Below, in pieces: positions 15,015 to 23,950 of a stretch of DNA of 49,370 nucleotides. The stretch lies in contig CADABQ010000024.1 in assembly GCA_902786205.1 (NCBI GenBank), positions 1 to 49,370 on the forward strand, in the 5' to 3' direction. The notes under the pieces were generated by a model. That model was given only the letters and a program-made list of their open reading frames with translations. It ran no database searches and was not told the origin of the DNA. Within the stretch, counting starts at the first letter, position 1, and each line of letters starts with the position of its first letter. A program made the position numbers and the translations under genes. This stretch comes from an uncultured Lachnospiraceae bacterium (GTDB lineage Bacteria > Bacillota > Clostridia > Lachnospirales > Lachnospiraceae).

Positions 15015-16754
15015 CTACTTTTGTACAGTAACTGAAAAATATTTTGTACTAACTTCTAATTCTTCCGCGATATCCTGAAGTCCGGTGGAACTATTTTTAA
15101 TCTTAGTAAATTCTTCCGTTACTACATTTGTATTAGCACTTACTTCTTGCGTAGTTTTTGCATTCTGTTCCGCAATTTCTGCTAAATTTCGTACCGTCGC
15201 AATCAATTCCTGCCTTGCAGTATTCAAATCACCTACACTCGCTTCAATACTGTGCATATTTTCAAAGGATATCGTAATCTGTCCCATCACTTCTTCTGTA
15301 TTTTCGCGCGTTTCCTGCATATTAACAGTTTGTGCCAATATAGTCTCTGTTACTTGATTCATAATTTCTACCGCTTTATTGGAATCTGATATCAATTTTT
15401 CAATAATGCTATTGATTTTCTCGCTGGATTCTGTAGATTGTGTAGCAAGTTTTTGTATTTCTTCTGCAACAACGGCAAAACCTTTTCCATATTCCCCAGC
15501 TCTTGCAGCTTCAATACTCGCATTTAAACTTAACAAACTAGTTTCATCTGCAATGGAAGAAATAATATCTACAGCCTCCCTAATATGATTTGCAGATTCA
15601 TTTGTCTGCTGTGTCTGCATTGCAATGGCTCGTATAAGATTTTGTACTTGCTCATTGCTATTCATCAATTTATCAATGGTAACAAGAGCTCTTTTTTCTG
15701 CAGACTGCATATTATCTGCCTGTTGTCTCATCTGCTGAACTTTACTACTTGTATGCTGAATTTTTTCTCCCATAATCGCTACATTGTCTGATGCTTCACT
15801 TGCCATCACTGCCTGATTATCTGCATTCCCAGCAATTTGCCTTACCACCTGTTCCACTTCATTGACAGACTGCACAGTATTCGTAGATACATCTTCCAAT
15901 ACAGATGAAGCCTGCAATACCTGCTGTGTGTTTGTCTTAATCGTTTCAATACTGTCTTTCAATTTTTCTTTTAGAGCATTCATCGATATCGATAAGTCTC
16001 CAATTTCATCTTTGCGTTTCATTAACCCCGCATCAATTTCCACGCACAAATCTCCTTCTGAAACTTTCTCTACGACTTGTATACTTTTTTTCAGGGATTT
16101 GGAGATGGACATAGAAATAAGCATTGCAACAATCATTCCCAGTGCCATACAAATAAGTACAAAGGCTACCACAGTACCAATGATAAGCATAATAGACTGC
16201 ATTTTTGCATTTTTTTCGACACCAGCAAAAATCATTCCGATTGGTGTTTTACTTCCATCCTGATATACGGGAATATAATAACCAAAATACATGGTGTTGT
16301 TAATTTTTACATGAGTACTAAAATAGTTTTCACCTTTTTCTAATACCTGCCGTTTTATCCTAGTGCCAGCAGGTGATCCTAGGATTCTTTTTCCTTTTTT
16401 ATCCTTTGCTGTAGTAACTACTCTTTTGTCTCCATAAAAAAAAGTTATTTCTGTATTCGCATCTTTTTTAAATGCATCTAACATTCCTGATGATTGCGAA
16501 ATATTGTATCCACCTTTCCAAACATCTCCATTTTTTGCTTGAAAATAATCTCCCGTATTTTGATCATAGGCAGCATACATTGCCTCTGCAGAGGATTTCA
16601 ATGTACTCTGTACTTCATCGATCATAGCATTTTTTACAAGTGTCTGTGCAATCACAATCACTACAACTCCCAAAAAAAGCAATGGAAGAAGTGTAATTCC
16701 CATAATCTTATACTGTATCGAAAAGTTATGTCTTTTTTTCCTTTTTTTTTGCAT
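15015..16754 (-). CDS. methyl-accepting chemotaxis protein (Cache-HAMP-MCP)
   Basis: 579 aa. Basic N-terminus, transmembrane helix 1 (about 15-37), an extracytoplasmic single-Cache-type domain (about 40-185, with [40 protein letters not shown]), transmembrane helix 2 (about 190-215), HAMP ([25 protein letters not shown]), and a signalling domain with the classic tip [20 protein letters not shown] and [23 protein letters not shown] precedes the ATG. It begins 11 bases after a BMP-type lipoprotein gene, so that binding protein may present ligand to it. Confidence 0.95.
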   Translation of the reverse strand: MQKKRKKRHNFSIQYKIMGITLLPLLFLGVVVIVIAQTLVKNAMIDEVQSTLKSSAEAMYAAYDQNTGDYFQAKNGDVWKGGYNISQSSGMLDAFKKDANTEITFFYGDKRVVTTAKDKKGKRILGSPAGTRIKRQVLEKGENYFSTHVKINNTMYFGYYIPVYQDGSKTPIGMIFAGVEKNAKMQSIMLIIGTVVAFVLICMALGMIVAMLISMSISKSLKKSIQVVEKVSEGDLCVEIDAGLMKRKDEIGDLSISMNALKEKLKDSIETIKTNTQQVLQASSVLEDVSTNTVQSVNEVEQVVRQIAGNADNQAVMASEASDNVAIMGEKIQHTSSKVQQMRQQADNMQSAEKRALVTIDKLMNSNEQVQNLIRAIAMQTQQTNESANHIREAVDIISSIADETSLLSLNASIEAARAGEYGKGFAVVAEEIQKLATQSTESSEKINSIIEKLISDSNKAVEIMNQVTETILAQTVNMQETRENTEEVMGQITISFENMHSIEASVGDLNTARQELIATVRNLAEIAEQNAKTTQEVSANTNVVTEEFTKIKNSSTGLQDIAEELEVSTKYFSVTVQK

Positions 16755-16765
16755 AAGTAATCCCC

Positions 16766-17968
16766 CTATTTTACAACTTTGATATTTTTATAATACCAAT
16801 CAATGCCACCCGTAATCGTGGCATCATCTAACGTTTCGCCTTTTTTTCCAATCTTTTTCCCCGTATTGGTCTCTAATACACCATCAAACACATTGCATTT
16901 TCCTGCTATAAGTTTTTCTTTTGCTAAATCTACCTTTTCCTGTGTTCCTTTTGCACAAAAATCTGCAAGATCTGTAATCTGTACCAAACCTTCATTCATA
17001 CCACCATAGTAATTCGAACCATCCCATGTTCCGTCAATCAAGCTTTGTACTGTTGCCGTATAATAAGCACTCCAATTCCAAACCACACTGGTAAGACAAG
17101 CATTTGGTGCTTCTTTTCGCATATCTGAGTTATAACCAATTCCATAAACTCCATTGTCCTGTGCAACCGTTTGTGGATAAGCTGTATCACAATGTTGTGT
17201 CAAAACATCACAACCTAATTTAACCAAATCTTTTGCATACTGTTTCTCTTTCACCGGATCGTACCAGCTATTGGTCACCTTAACATAAATTTTTGCATTT
17301 GAATTGACCGATTCTACTCCAATGGCAAACGCATCAATTCCACCTGTTACCTCTGAACTTTGTGTATCCATTGCTGCCACATATCCAATCTTATTACTAG
17401 TAGTTTTCATACCAGCAACAATTCCACTTAAATAACGTGCTTGATAAATTCGGCCAAAATAATTCACGAAATTTTTTCCGTTGCTCATATAACCAGTTCC
17501 ATGTGCAAAATATATATTGGGATATTTTTCTGCCATTTCTGCAGTTGCCTTCATATATCCCCAACTAGTTGTAAAAATAATATTACACCCCTCATCAACA
17601 CATTCTTGAATTGCCTTTTTTGTAGCTTTTTCATCGGAATCTGCAATATTTATCTTCCGCACTATCTGTTTTGAGGATAATCCCAAATTTTTCTGCATTC
17701 CCTGTATTCCCAAATCATGTGTATAAGAATAACCACTTCCATCTGCAGGATCTGATATATGTAATACCCCTACCTTTATATCTTCTTTCGCAATCTTCTT
17801 ACTCTCCTTGGTATTGTTTTGATCTTTTGCCGACTTGTCGTATCCTACATTCGTAGCATAATCATCAATTGGTTCCTTTCCACAACCAATACAACATAAC
17901 GCAGCCGCCAAAAATCCAACGAATGTCCATTTTTTCGCTTTTTCAATCCATTTTACCCCTTTACCCAT
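16766..17968 (-). CDS. BMP/PnrA-family substrate-binding lipoprotein
   Basis: 400 aa. A signal peptide ends in a lipobox CIGC with Cys29 as the lipidated residue. The rest matches the BMP (basic membrane protein) family of nucleoside-type binding proteins: [75 protein letters not shown], and [17 protein letters not shown] precedes the ATG. No ABC permease or ATPase gene follows; the only partner in the operon is the MCP 11 bases downstream. A role as a chemotaxis ligand-capture protein is inferred; the ligand is unknown but nucleosides are typical for this family. Confidence 0.92.
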   Translation of the reverse strand: MGKGVKWIEKAKKWTFVGFLAAALCCIGCGKEPIDDYATNVGYDKSAKDQNNTKESKKIAKEDIKVGVLHISDPADGSGYSYTHDLGIQGMQKNLGLSSKQIVRKINIADSDEKATKKAIQECVDEGCNIIFTTSWGYMKATAEMAEKYPNIYFAHGTGYMSNGKNFVNYFGRIYQARYLSGIVAGMKTTSNKIGYVAAMDTQSSEVTGGIDAFAIGVESVNSNAKIYVKVTNSWYDPVKEKQYAKDLVKLGCDVLTQHCDTAYPQTVAQDNGVYGIGYNSDMRKEAPNACLTSVVWNWSAYYTATVQSLIDGTWDGSNYYGGMNEGLVQITDLADFCAKGTQEKVDLAKEKLIAGKCNVFDGVLETNTGKKIGKKGETLDDATITGGIDWYYKNIKVVK

Positions 17969-18321
17969 AATTTTCCCTCCCTAATGCGATTCTTACTCGC
18001 TCTGTGCGTAACAATTCAGACTACAAACTATTTTGACCTATTTTTCTATTCTACCCCTTCCTAACAGATACAAACAGAATATAGTTTTCGTATGCCAAAA
18101 ATGATTGCAATCCGTCTTGCTCTTTTATTACTCCCTTTTCATATATAATCCTATCTATATAAGTATAACACATAATACGGTTCCATACTTTTTCAATTTT
18201 TTTACCATTTTATTACTATTCATTTAACACCAACAAAGAAGTCCCCACTTCTATTGCAGCATTTTTCAAACAGATGTAAAATAGAACAAAAGGTATATTG
18301 TTATAGAAAGAAGGTATTTTT
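17969..18321. other. divergent intergenic region between lipoprotein and small orphan gene
   Basis: AT-rich region that must hold the promoters of both the minus-strand lipoprotein/MCP operon and the plus-strand gene at 18322. A TATACT at 18162-18167 (minus) could be a -10 box but has no matching -35 at 17 bases. No gene or riboswitch is seen. Confidence 0.4.
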
Positions 18322-18630
18322 ATGATTGCTGGTTTATCTGCAAGCGGAGCACTTCAATCTCTTTATCCGCAATATAATAAGAAAAAAATCTCAAAAATAA
18401 AAAAAATCCATAGCGGTACTTCCTCTATGGAACAGGTTTCTTCTTCCAGTGAACAAAGTGATACGGAGACCATTGACGATGCAGTTGCGGCAAACTATCA
18501 GGCTACCTTGTCAGAAGAAACGAAAGACCTGGAAATGATTTCCTATGCTGCTAAAAATCCTTATACCAACGCAAAAAAGTCGATTGATGAGAGTCTTTTA
18601 CTGGGTATGAATGTAGATGAGCGTGCTTAA
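18322..18630 (+). CDS. small hypothetical protein (102 aa), plus-strand orphan
   Basis: Family not named. The start MIAGLSASGALQSLYPQY has GAAAGAAGG about 7 bases upstream. The protein has a basic stretch (KKKISKIKKI), a Ser/Thr-rich linker (GTSSMEQVSSSSEQSDTET) and an acidic, helical C-terminus. No membrane helix or signal. It is one of only four plus-strand genes in the window and converges on tenI; the R2 palindrome fills the gap between the two stop codons. Confidence 0.7.
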   Translation: MIAGLSASGALQSLYPQYNKKKISKIKKIHSGTSSMEQVSSSSEQSDTETIDDAVAANYQATLSEETKDLEMISYAAKNPYTNAKKSIDESLLLGMNVDERA

Positions 18631-18648
18631 AATGCCATACCTATAGAT

Positions 18649-18729
18649 GTAACAGTTCAGCCAGAGTCATTCATAGAGTGCCAAAATATGCAACATGACT
18701 AAAAATATCTCTTTAGACTGAACTGTTAC
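18649..18729. repeat. R2 palindromic repeat, copy 1
   Basis: Left arm GTAACAGTTCAGCC (18649) and right arm GACTGAACTGTTAC ending at 18729, separated by about 52 bases. The right arm directly abuts the tenI stop codon at 18730-18732. The left half continues with GTCATTCATAGAGTGCC, related to the half copy at 35207. It lies between convergent genes and could end transcription, although there is no clear T-run. Confidence 0.75.
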
Positions 18730-19311
18730 CTACAAATACATACACCCGGACATAAGACAAATTCCTTTCGCTCCATTTTCCATGCAACTTTCTGCATTTT
18801 CTTTCTTTATGCCTCCAATGGCATATACCGGTACTTGAGAAGCTTCACAGATTTCTTTCAAAAAGGAAAGCCCTCTTGGTGCCAGTCCCTTTTTACAATC
18901 CGTAGCAAAAATATGACCTGCAAATACATAGGATACCCCAAGTCTTTGCGCCTGCATCAACTGTTTTAGTGAATGCACAGATGTTCCAATCACAGAAAAC
19001 TGATTTCGCTCAATTTCAGGTATTTGTTCTAATACATGTAATGGTACATGTATTTTTTTTACGTCAAGGGCAAGGGCAGTCTGCCAAAAATTGTGCAGTA
19101 TGATGCGTTCTTTTCTCTCGTCAGCAATCTCTAACACACGTTTTGCAACTCTTTCATACGCTTTTTCTTCTAAGTCTTTTTCCCGAAGTACAATTGCCTT
19201 AGCATTCGTTGTAAGCAACTTCTTGATTTGTGGAAGAAACCTTTCACCGTCCACTAACTTTCGATTTGTCACACATATGCACGGAATGTGTTGTTCGTCA
19301 TACCAAACCAT
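18730..19311 (-). CDS. tenI: TenI/ThiE-family protein, probable thiazole tautomerase
   Basis: 193-aa TIM barrel of the thiamine phosphate synthase superfamily. VLREKDLEEKAY is the shared phosphate/substrate strand. The segment AGHIFATDCKKGLAPRGLSFL closely resembles Bacillus TenI (GHVF-TDCKKGL motif) rather than true ThiE, and the ThiE pyrimidine motif GQ-D is replaced by HVPLHV. TenI aromatises the thiazole product of ThiG, which fits the gene order thiS-thiG-thiH-tenI. ThiE activity cannot be ruled out. Confidence 0.75.
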   Translation of the reverse strand: MVWYDEQHIPCICVTNRKLVDGERFLPQIKKLLTTNAKAIVLREKDLEEKAYERVAKRVLEIADERKERIILHNFWQTALALDVKKIHVPLHVLEQIPEIERNQFSVIGTSVHSLKQLMQAQRLGVSYVFAGHIFATDCKKGLAPRGLSFLKEICEASQVPVYAIGGIKKENAESCMENGAKGICLMSGCMYL

Positions 19312-19363
19312 TTCTGCCCTTTCCCTCCTTAAACAAAAGATGTGTTTTCATATAGGCATTTGT

Positions 19364-19412
19364 GTAACAGTTCAGCCGGGCACTTTATGAATGTCTTCGG
19401 CTGAACTGTTAC
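19364..19412. repeat. R2 palindromic repeat, copy 2
   Basis: Near-perfect hairpin: GTAACAGTTCAGCCGG at the left, GGCTGAACTGTTAC at the right, loop of about 20 bases. It lies in the thi gene group between thiH (stop at 19423) and tenI (start at 19311), so it would form a strong intercistronic RNA stem. There is no T-run. Confidence 0.82.
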
Positions 19413-19422
19413 GCATTTATAA

Positions 19423-20676
19423 TTAAACATAAATATAATCATTTAATACCGGTTGCAATCCTTCCGCAGAAATATCCCCATACATCTGATCAAAACTACG
19501 GTTATCTGCAATCTCAAACTGCTCATCTCCCGCTTCATTTTGCTGCTGCCCTGTATATTTTTCTTCATGATCTCCGATTCCAGTAGAAACGCCAGCCGAT
19601 ACTTTCGTAGCTGCAATTTTTACAATTCCATCACGAAAATGCTTTTGTTCTCTGGAAGACACTGTAATTCCAATAAATGGTAAAAAGATACGATAGGCAC
19701 ATAATATTTGGCAAAGCTCTTTTTCATGCACATCCAACGGATTGATCTTTTCATTATTTACGATTGGACGAAGCCGTGGACAGGATAAAGAAAACTCTGC
19801 ATGTGGATATTTTCTCTGTAGATAATAGGCATGTAACGCGGTTGCTAACGCATCCTTTCTAAAATCAGCCAGTCCTAACAAAGCTGAAAATCCAACGCCA
19901 CGCATACCGCCCATCAAGGCACGTTCCTGTGCTTCAAATCGATAAGGAAATACACGCTTATGTCCCATCAAATGCAATGTCTCATATTTAGGCGCATAAT
20001 AGGTTTCCTGAAACACAGTAATATAGTCTGCACCACACGCATGAAGATACGCATAATCATCACTATTTACCGGATAAATTTCCAGTCCAATGTTTTTAAA
20101 ATATTTTTTTGCCATTTTGCAGGCATTTCCAATATATTCCACACTGCTCATAGCCTTACTTTCTCCAGTAAGAATTAAAATTTCTTCAATGCCCGAATCC
20201 GCAATTACCTGCATTTCATGCTCGATTTCTTCCTCTGTAAGCTGCTTTCGTACAATATCGTTGTAACAATTAAATCCACAGTAAATACAATAATTTTCAC
20301 AATAATTAGCAATATAAAGAGGCGTAAAGAAATAGACCGTATTTCCAAAGTGCTTACTTGTCTCTATTTTTGCTCTTTGTGCCATCTGCTCCAGATAAGG
20401 AGCTGCTGCAGGCGATAATAATGCCTTAAAATCTTCCACCGAACAAGTTTCATGCATAAGTGCTCTTTTTACATCCGCCTCAATATAGGATGAATAATCA
20501 TAAGCGTCCATCTGCGATAATACTTTTTCCATTACATCCGAAGATATCTGCTCCATACCATCCTGATATTCCATAAAATTACTACGCACGCTTGGATCAT
20601 TTTCCAAACGGTGCTTTTTTTCTAATGCTTTTTCACTTAATTTGTCCGAATCTACAAAAAACTGATTTTCGCTCAT
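19423..20676 (-). CDS. thiH: 2-iminoacetate synthase ThiH (radical SAM)
   Basis: 417-aa radical SAM tyrosine lyase that makes dehydroglycine for the thiazole of thiamine in anaerobes. The iron-sulfur motif CENYCIYC lies near residue 128. Other family motifs: ILILTGESK, VFQETYY, YRFEAQERALMGGMRGVGFSALLGL, SLSCPRLRPI, and ISVSSREQKHFRDG-type region near the C-terminus (TVSSREQKHFRDGI). It starts 26 bases after the thiG stop and is in the thi operon. Confidence 0.96.
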   Translation of the reverse strand: MSENQFFVDSDKLSEKALEKKHRLENDPSVRSNFMEYQDGMEQISSDVMEKVLSQMDAYDYSSYIEADVKRALMHETCSVEDFKALLSPAAAPYLEQMAQRAKIETSKHFGNTVYFFTPLYIANYCENYCIYCGFNCYNDIVRKQLTEEEIEHEMQVIADSGIEEILILTGESKAMSSVEYIGNACKMAKKYFKNIGLEIYPVNSDDYAYLHACGADYITVFQETYYAPKYETLHLMGHKRVFPYRFEAQERALMGGMRGVGFSALLGLADFRKDALATALHAYYLQRKYPHAEFSLSCPRLRPIVNNEKINPLDVHEKELCQILCAYRIFLPFIGITVSSREQKHFRDGIVKIAATKVSAGVSTGIGDHEEKYTGQQQNEAGDEQFEIADNRSFDQMYGDISAEGLQPVLNDYIYV

Positions 20677-20701
20677 ATTCTTTCACTACCTTCTTTGTAC
20701 A

Positions 20702-21475
20702 CTAATCTCTCAAAAATCCCGTCAATGGGTCCGATGCGCTGGCACCTCTCTCCAATACTCTTCCAAGCCCCGCTAAATAGGCTTGTCTACCGGCTTCGAT
20801 AGCATTTCCAAATGCTTTTGCCATAGTTGGAATGTCTCCAGCAGTAGCAATTGCTGTATTTGCCATGATTGCGGCTGCGCCCATCTCCATAGCTTCACAT
20901 GCCTGTGATGGTCTTCCGATTCCTGCATCCACAATAATTGGCAAATCAATTTCATCTACCAATATCTGAATAAACTCTTTTGTTGCCAATCCTTTATTGG
21001 AACCAATTGGAGATGCCAAAGGCATGACTGCCGCTGCACCTGCATTCACTAAATCTCTGGCTGCATACAAATCCGGGTACATATATGGCAACACAACAAA
21101 GCCTTCCTTTGCCAACATCTCTGTTGCTTTTATCGTCTCGCTATTGTCAGGCAGTAAATATTTACTGTCACGCATAATTTCAACTTTTACAAAATCACCA
21201 CAGCCAAGCTCCCTTGACATTCTGGCGATCCGAACTGCTTCTTTCGCATCCCTTGCGCCTGAAGTATTTGGTAAAAGCGTTACGTTCTTTGGAATATAAT
21301 CTAAAATATTTTCCTCTTTTTTTGTATTGGTACGTCTTACTGCCAGTGTAATAATTTCTGCTTTTGCATATTCCACTGCTGCCTTTATCAAATCCATTGA
21401 ATATTTTCCCGAACCCAAAATAAATCGAGAATGAAATTCTTTTCCTCCTAAAACAAATGTATCCTGTGTATTCAC
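20702..21475 (-). CDS. thiG: thiazole synthase ThiG
   Basis: 257-aa TIM barrel joining DXP, dehydroglycine and ThiS thiocarboxylate. Motifs: FILGSGKY, the Schiff-base region [66 protein letters not shown], and [18 protein letters not shown]. The start is GTG at 21475 with AGGAGG 7 bases upstream. It follows thiS by 50 bases. Confidence 0.97.
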   Translation of the reverse strand: MNTQDTFVLGGKEFHSRFILGSGKYSMDLIKAAVEYAKAEIITLAVRRTNTKKEENILDYIPKNVTLLPNTSGARDAKEAVRIARMSRELGCGDFVKVEIMRDSKYLLPDNSETIKATEMLAKEGFVVLPYMYPDLYAARDLVNAGAAAVMPLASPIGSNKGLATKEFIQILVDEIDLPIIVDAGIGRPSQACEAMEMGAAAIMANTAIATAGDIPTMAKAFGNAIEAGRQAYLAGLGRVLERGASASDPLTGFLRD

Positions 21476-21525
21476 CGTACATCCTCCTATCTGACTCTGC
21501 TGTAATTTTCTTGTGTCTCCTTTTA

Positions 21526-21720
21526 TCAGCCACCTCCAACAAAGCTTACCACTTCCACAACATCTCCGTCAGAAAGTATTACCTCTTTATAGGTCGCTTT
21601 GGATACGATTTCCTCATTTCGCTCAACTGCAACTCTGCCTTTTTCAAAGCCCTGCTCAAGCAGCATCTCTTCAATATTTTTTCCTGCTGCATCAATCTCT
21701 TGACCATTGACACGTACCAT
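21526..21720 (-). CDS. thiS: sulfur carrier protein ThiS
   Basis: 64 aa from ATG 21720, which has AAGGAGGG upstream (an in-frame upstream ATG lacks one). Ubiquitin-like carrier ending in the required diglycine: [11 protein letters not shown]; the extra Gly after the GG pair leaves the terminal -GGG tail. The internal [10 protein letters not shown] motif is typical. The adenylating enzyme ThiF is not in this cluster and no TPP riboswitch is visible upstream; instead the leader has an R3 hairpin. Confidence 0.93.
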   Translation of the reverse strand: MVRVNGQEIDAAGKNIEEMLLEQGFEKGRVAVERNEEIVSKATYKEVILSDGDVVEVVSFVGGG

Positions 21721-21748
21721 AAATGTTTCCCTCCTTCCTAACTTTATA

Positions 21749-21790
21749 GCAGGAAAGCGGATATCTATCATCCGCTTCACTGCCTGCTCA
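21749..21790 (-). repeat. R3 leader hairpin, copy 2
   Basis: Minus strand GAGCAGGCAGTGAAGCGGAT, loop, ATCCGCTT then TCCTGC. Two nested stems are possible: GCAGG/CCTGC outside and AAGCGGAT/ATCCGCTT inside. It lies 28 bases upstream of thiS in the same orientation. It occupies the place where a TPP riboswitch might be expected. Confidence 0.75.
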
Positions 21791-21828
21791 TGAATGCGAG
21801 CTGTTTATCCCATTTCTAAACCAAAATT

Positions 21829-21855
21829 GTAACAGTTCCTTTTATAGAACATTAC
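21829..21855. repeat. R2-like short palindrome, degenerate copy
   Basis: GTAACAGTTC, 8-base loop, GAACATTAC. It overlaps the end of the GH13 gene (stop at 21852) and may act as a 3' hairpin for it. Confidence 0.5.
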
Positions 21856-23753
21856 GCTTGAACCTTTAATATATACGCCACTCCTGCGGGCACTTTCAGA
21901 TTAACGCTTCCTTTTTCATCCGAAAATTCTATTTTTGCACCAAAAACATCCTCTAATTCCGCTACTTTATCATATCCAAATATATCATAAGGAAGTTGCA
22001 CCTCTTTTGTTTCCTCCTCCATGGATGTTACGATATAATAAAGCTGCTTGTCCGTAAAACGGGCAAAGGCAAACACCTTTCCTGTTTCCCACAAAATTTT
22101 AAATCCACCATCGCAAAAGGCTTCCTGTGATTGTTTCATCTTTGCAAGGGTTTGATAGCATTTATAAGGTGCATCCTTCTCAAAATCTTTTCCCCATGGC
22201 ATCGGATAACGGAATCCTTCGTTCGTATCAATACGACCATCAATACCAGCCTCATCTCCATAATAGATACTTGGCGTTCCTGGTAAAGTAAATAGTATAG
22301 TAATTGCTACCTTGGTTGCCTCCCAGGAAATTTCTGGATTATTATGCAATCTGGAGGCATCATGACTATCCAGTAAATTGAATTGTACCTGTTGCAATGC
22401 AAATGGCATCTTACCAAAATGTTGCCGAATCCTTGTTGCCAAAGCTTTTGCACTTTGATTTGGCTTCGTCTTTCGCACAACTTCTTCTCTCACTAAAAAT
22501 AAATCATGCTCTCCTACATATTCTCTAACAGGTCTGGCACATCCATAGTAGTTCATCGGTGTATCCCATTCATTTCCCTGTAAAAATTCTGCACAGTCTC
22601 CCCATTCTTCTGCAACCACATAGGCATCCTGCTTTGTATTTTTTATACTATCCACCAATTCCGGCCATACATCATGATGTAACTGATATTCATCATTTCT
22701 AGCCATAACATCTGCCACATCAAATCTCCAACCATCTGTACAAAAAGGTGGTTTCAACCACTTTTTCACAAGAGAGTTCTCACCGCGGTATAATATCTCC
22801 CGCAAAGCATCTGAAGTATAATTTAAAGTAGGAAGTGTATCTACATCCCACCAGGATTTGTATGCATTATTTTCTCCAAAGAAATAATAGCTTCGTTCCA
22901 ATGCATCTGGATTGTTGTATGCACCTATGCTTTTATCAAAGAAAATTCCTTCTTTATTGAACCATTTGTGTGCGCTACCTGTATGATTGATGGATACATC
23001 CAAAATAACACGCATATCATTTTTATGCAATTCTTCTACTAAATCAATCAATGCTTGGTCGCCACCAAAATGTGGGTCTACTGTAAAGTAATCCAAACAG
23101 TCATATTTGTGCATCGTTGCTGCATAAAAAATCGGATTGATATAAAGCGCTGTTACGCCCAGCTCTTTTAAATACGGTATCTTTTTTCGTATTCCAATCA
23201 AGTCTCCACCGTAAAAGTCTAAACAGTGCGTCTGGTCATATTCCTTAGGCTCTTCATTCCAGTCTTTTACCTGTATCGTATCATGTCCATCAAATTTATA
23301 TTCCCCATCTTTCACGCTAATACTCGGATTTCCATTGCAGAAACGTTCTGGAAAAATTTGATAAAAGACTGCATTTTTTACCCATGCAGGTTGCCGATAA
23401 TTATAAACAATTTTAAAGTCATAGGTTTCATCTGGCATAATATCTGATATTCCTGCCTGCGTATAATAATAAATACACTCTTTGGTTATCAGATAAAACT
23501 GGTAATGTAAGGTGTCCTCTTTGCATAATACTGTCTTTTCATAGTAGGCAAGACCGTCTTTTTCTTCTGTTCGTTCCATATAAAGTCGTTCTTCCCCTCC
23601 ATTGATTCGGGTACGCAAAATCACATCTACGACTGGTGCATCCGCAAACATTCGCAACTTAATGGTAACCGCCTCTCCTTTTTTAGGCAAAGAAGGCGTA
23701 ACAAAAAATCTACTTCCATCTGTATATACACTGTCCAACCAATTTGTTTTCAT
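21852..23753 (-). CDS. GH13 alpha-glycosidase (neopullulanase/cyclomaltodextrinase type)
   Basis: 633 aa, cytoplasmic (no signal peptide). An N-terminal beta-sandwich of about 130 residues (CBM34-like) precedes the (beta/alpha)8 domain. Conserved GH13 regions: DVSINHTG, GWRFDVADVM with the nucleophile Asp, VVAEEW with the acid/base Glu, and LLDSHDASRL with the third Asp; YQIFPERFCNG and YGGDLIGI fit the GH13_20 group that cleaves maltodextrins, cyclodextrins or pullulan. AAAGGGG precedes the ATG. It appears to be transcribed alone, upstream of the thi operon. Confidence 0.92.
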   Translation of the reverse strand: MKTNWLDSVYTDGSRFFVTPSLPKKGEAVTIKLRMFADAPVVDVILRTRINGGEERLYMERTEEKDGLAYYEKTVLCKEDTLHYQFYLITKECIYYYTQAGISDIMPDETYDFKIVYNYRQPAWVKNAVFYQIFPERFCNGNPSISVKDGEYKFDGHDTIQVKDWNEEPKEYDQTHCLDFYGGDLIGIRKKIPYLKELGVTALYINPIFYAATMHKYDCLDYFTVDPHFGGDQALIDLVEELHKNDMRVILDVSINHTGSAHKWFNKEGIFFDKSIGAYNNPDALERSYYFFGENNAYKSWWDVDTLPTLNYTSDALREILYRGENSLVKKWLKPPFCTDGWRFDVADVMARNDEYQLHHDVWPELVDSIKNTKQDAYVVAEEWGDCAEFLQGNEWDTPMNYYGCARPVREYVGEHDLFLVREEVVRKTKPNQSAKALATRIRQHFGKMPFALQQVQFNLLDSHDASRLHNNPEISWEATKVAITILFTLPGTPSIYYGDEAGIDGRIDTNEGFRYPMPWGKDFEKDAPYKCYQTLAKMKQSQEAFCDGGFKILWETGKVFAFARFTDKQLYYIVTSMEEETKEVQLPYDIFGYDKVAELEDVFGAKIEFSDEKGSVNLKVPAGVAYILKVQA

Positions 23754-23823
23754 AGAAAATCCCCTTTCCGTTTATCCCATATCCCTTATTATAGCACAAT
23801 TTTTCATAAAGATTAAGGTATAA

Positions 23824-23897
23824 GAACAAAGTGGACAAGTCCACACCCCACGAAGCGTTTTTGCTTTATAGAACTCATTTCCCTATAAAGTAAAATA
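23824..23897 (-). repeat. R4 post-terminator module, copy after hom
   Basis: On the minus strand, directly after the hom terminator: CTTTATAGGG / (C)TATAAAG hairpin, CAAAAACGCTTCGTGGGG, then the palindrome GTGGACTTGTCCAC. The same order of modules occurs at 32395 and in degenerate form at 27910, 34309 and 42533. Confidence 0.7.
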
Positions 23898-23922
23898 GCG
23901 TAGCAGAACAATTCTGCTACGC
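23898..23922 (-). terminator. hairpin terminator after hom
   Basis: Perfect 11-bp stem GCGTAGCAGAA/TTCTGCTACGC with a 3-base loop; the minus strand then reads TATTTTACTTTATAG, a weak T-run leading into repeat R4. Confidence 0.75.
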
Positions 23923-23950
23923 AATAGTAAAGTAAATAAAAACATGAGCA

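Noticed and set aside
21721..21851. TPP riboswitch upstream of thiS
   Set aside because: Neither conserved aptamer half can be found on the minus strand; the space is taken by R3 and R2-like hairpins.
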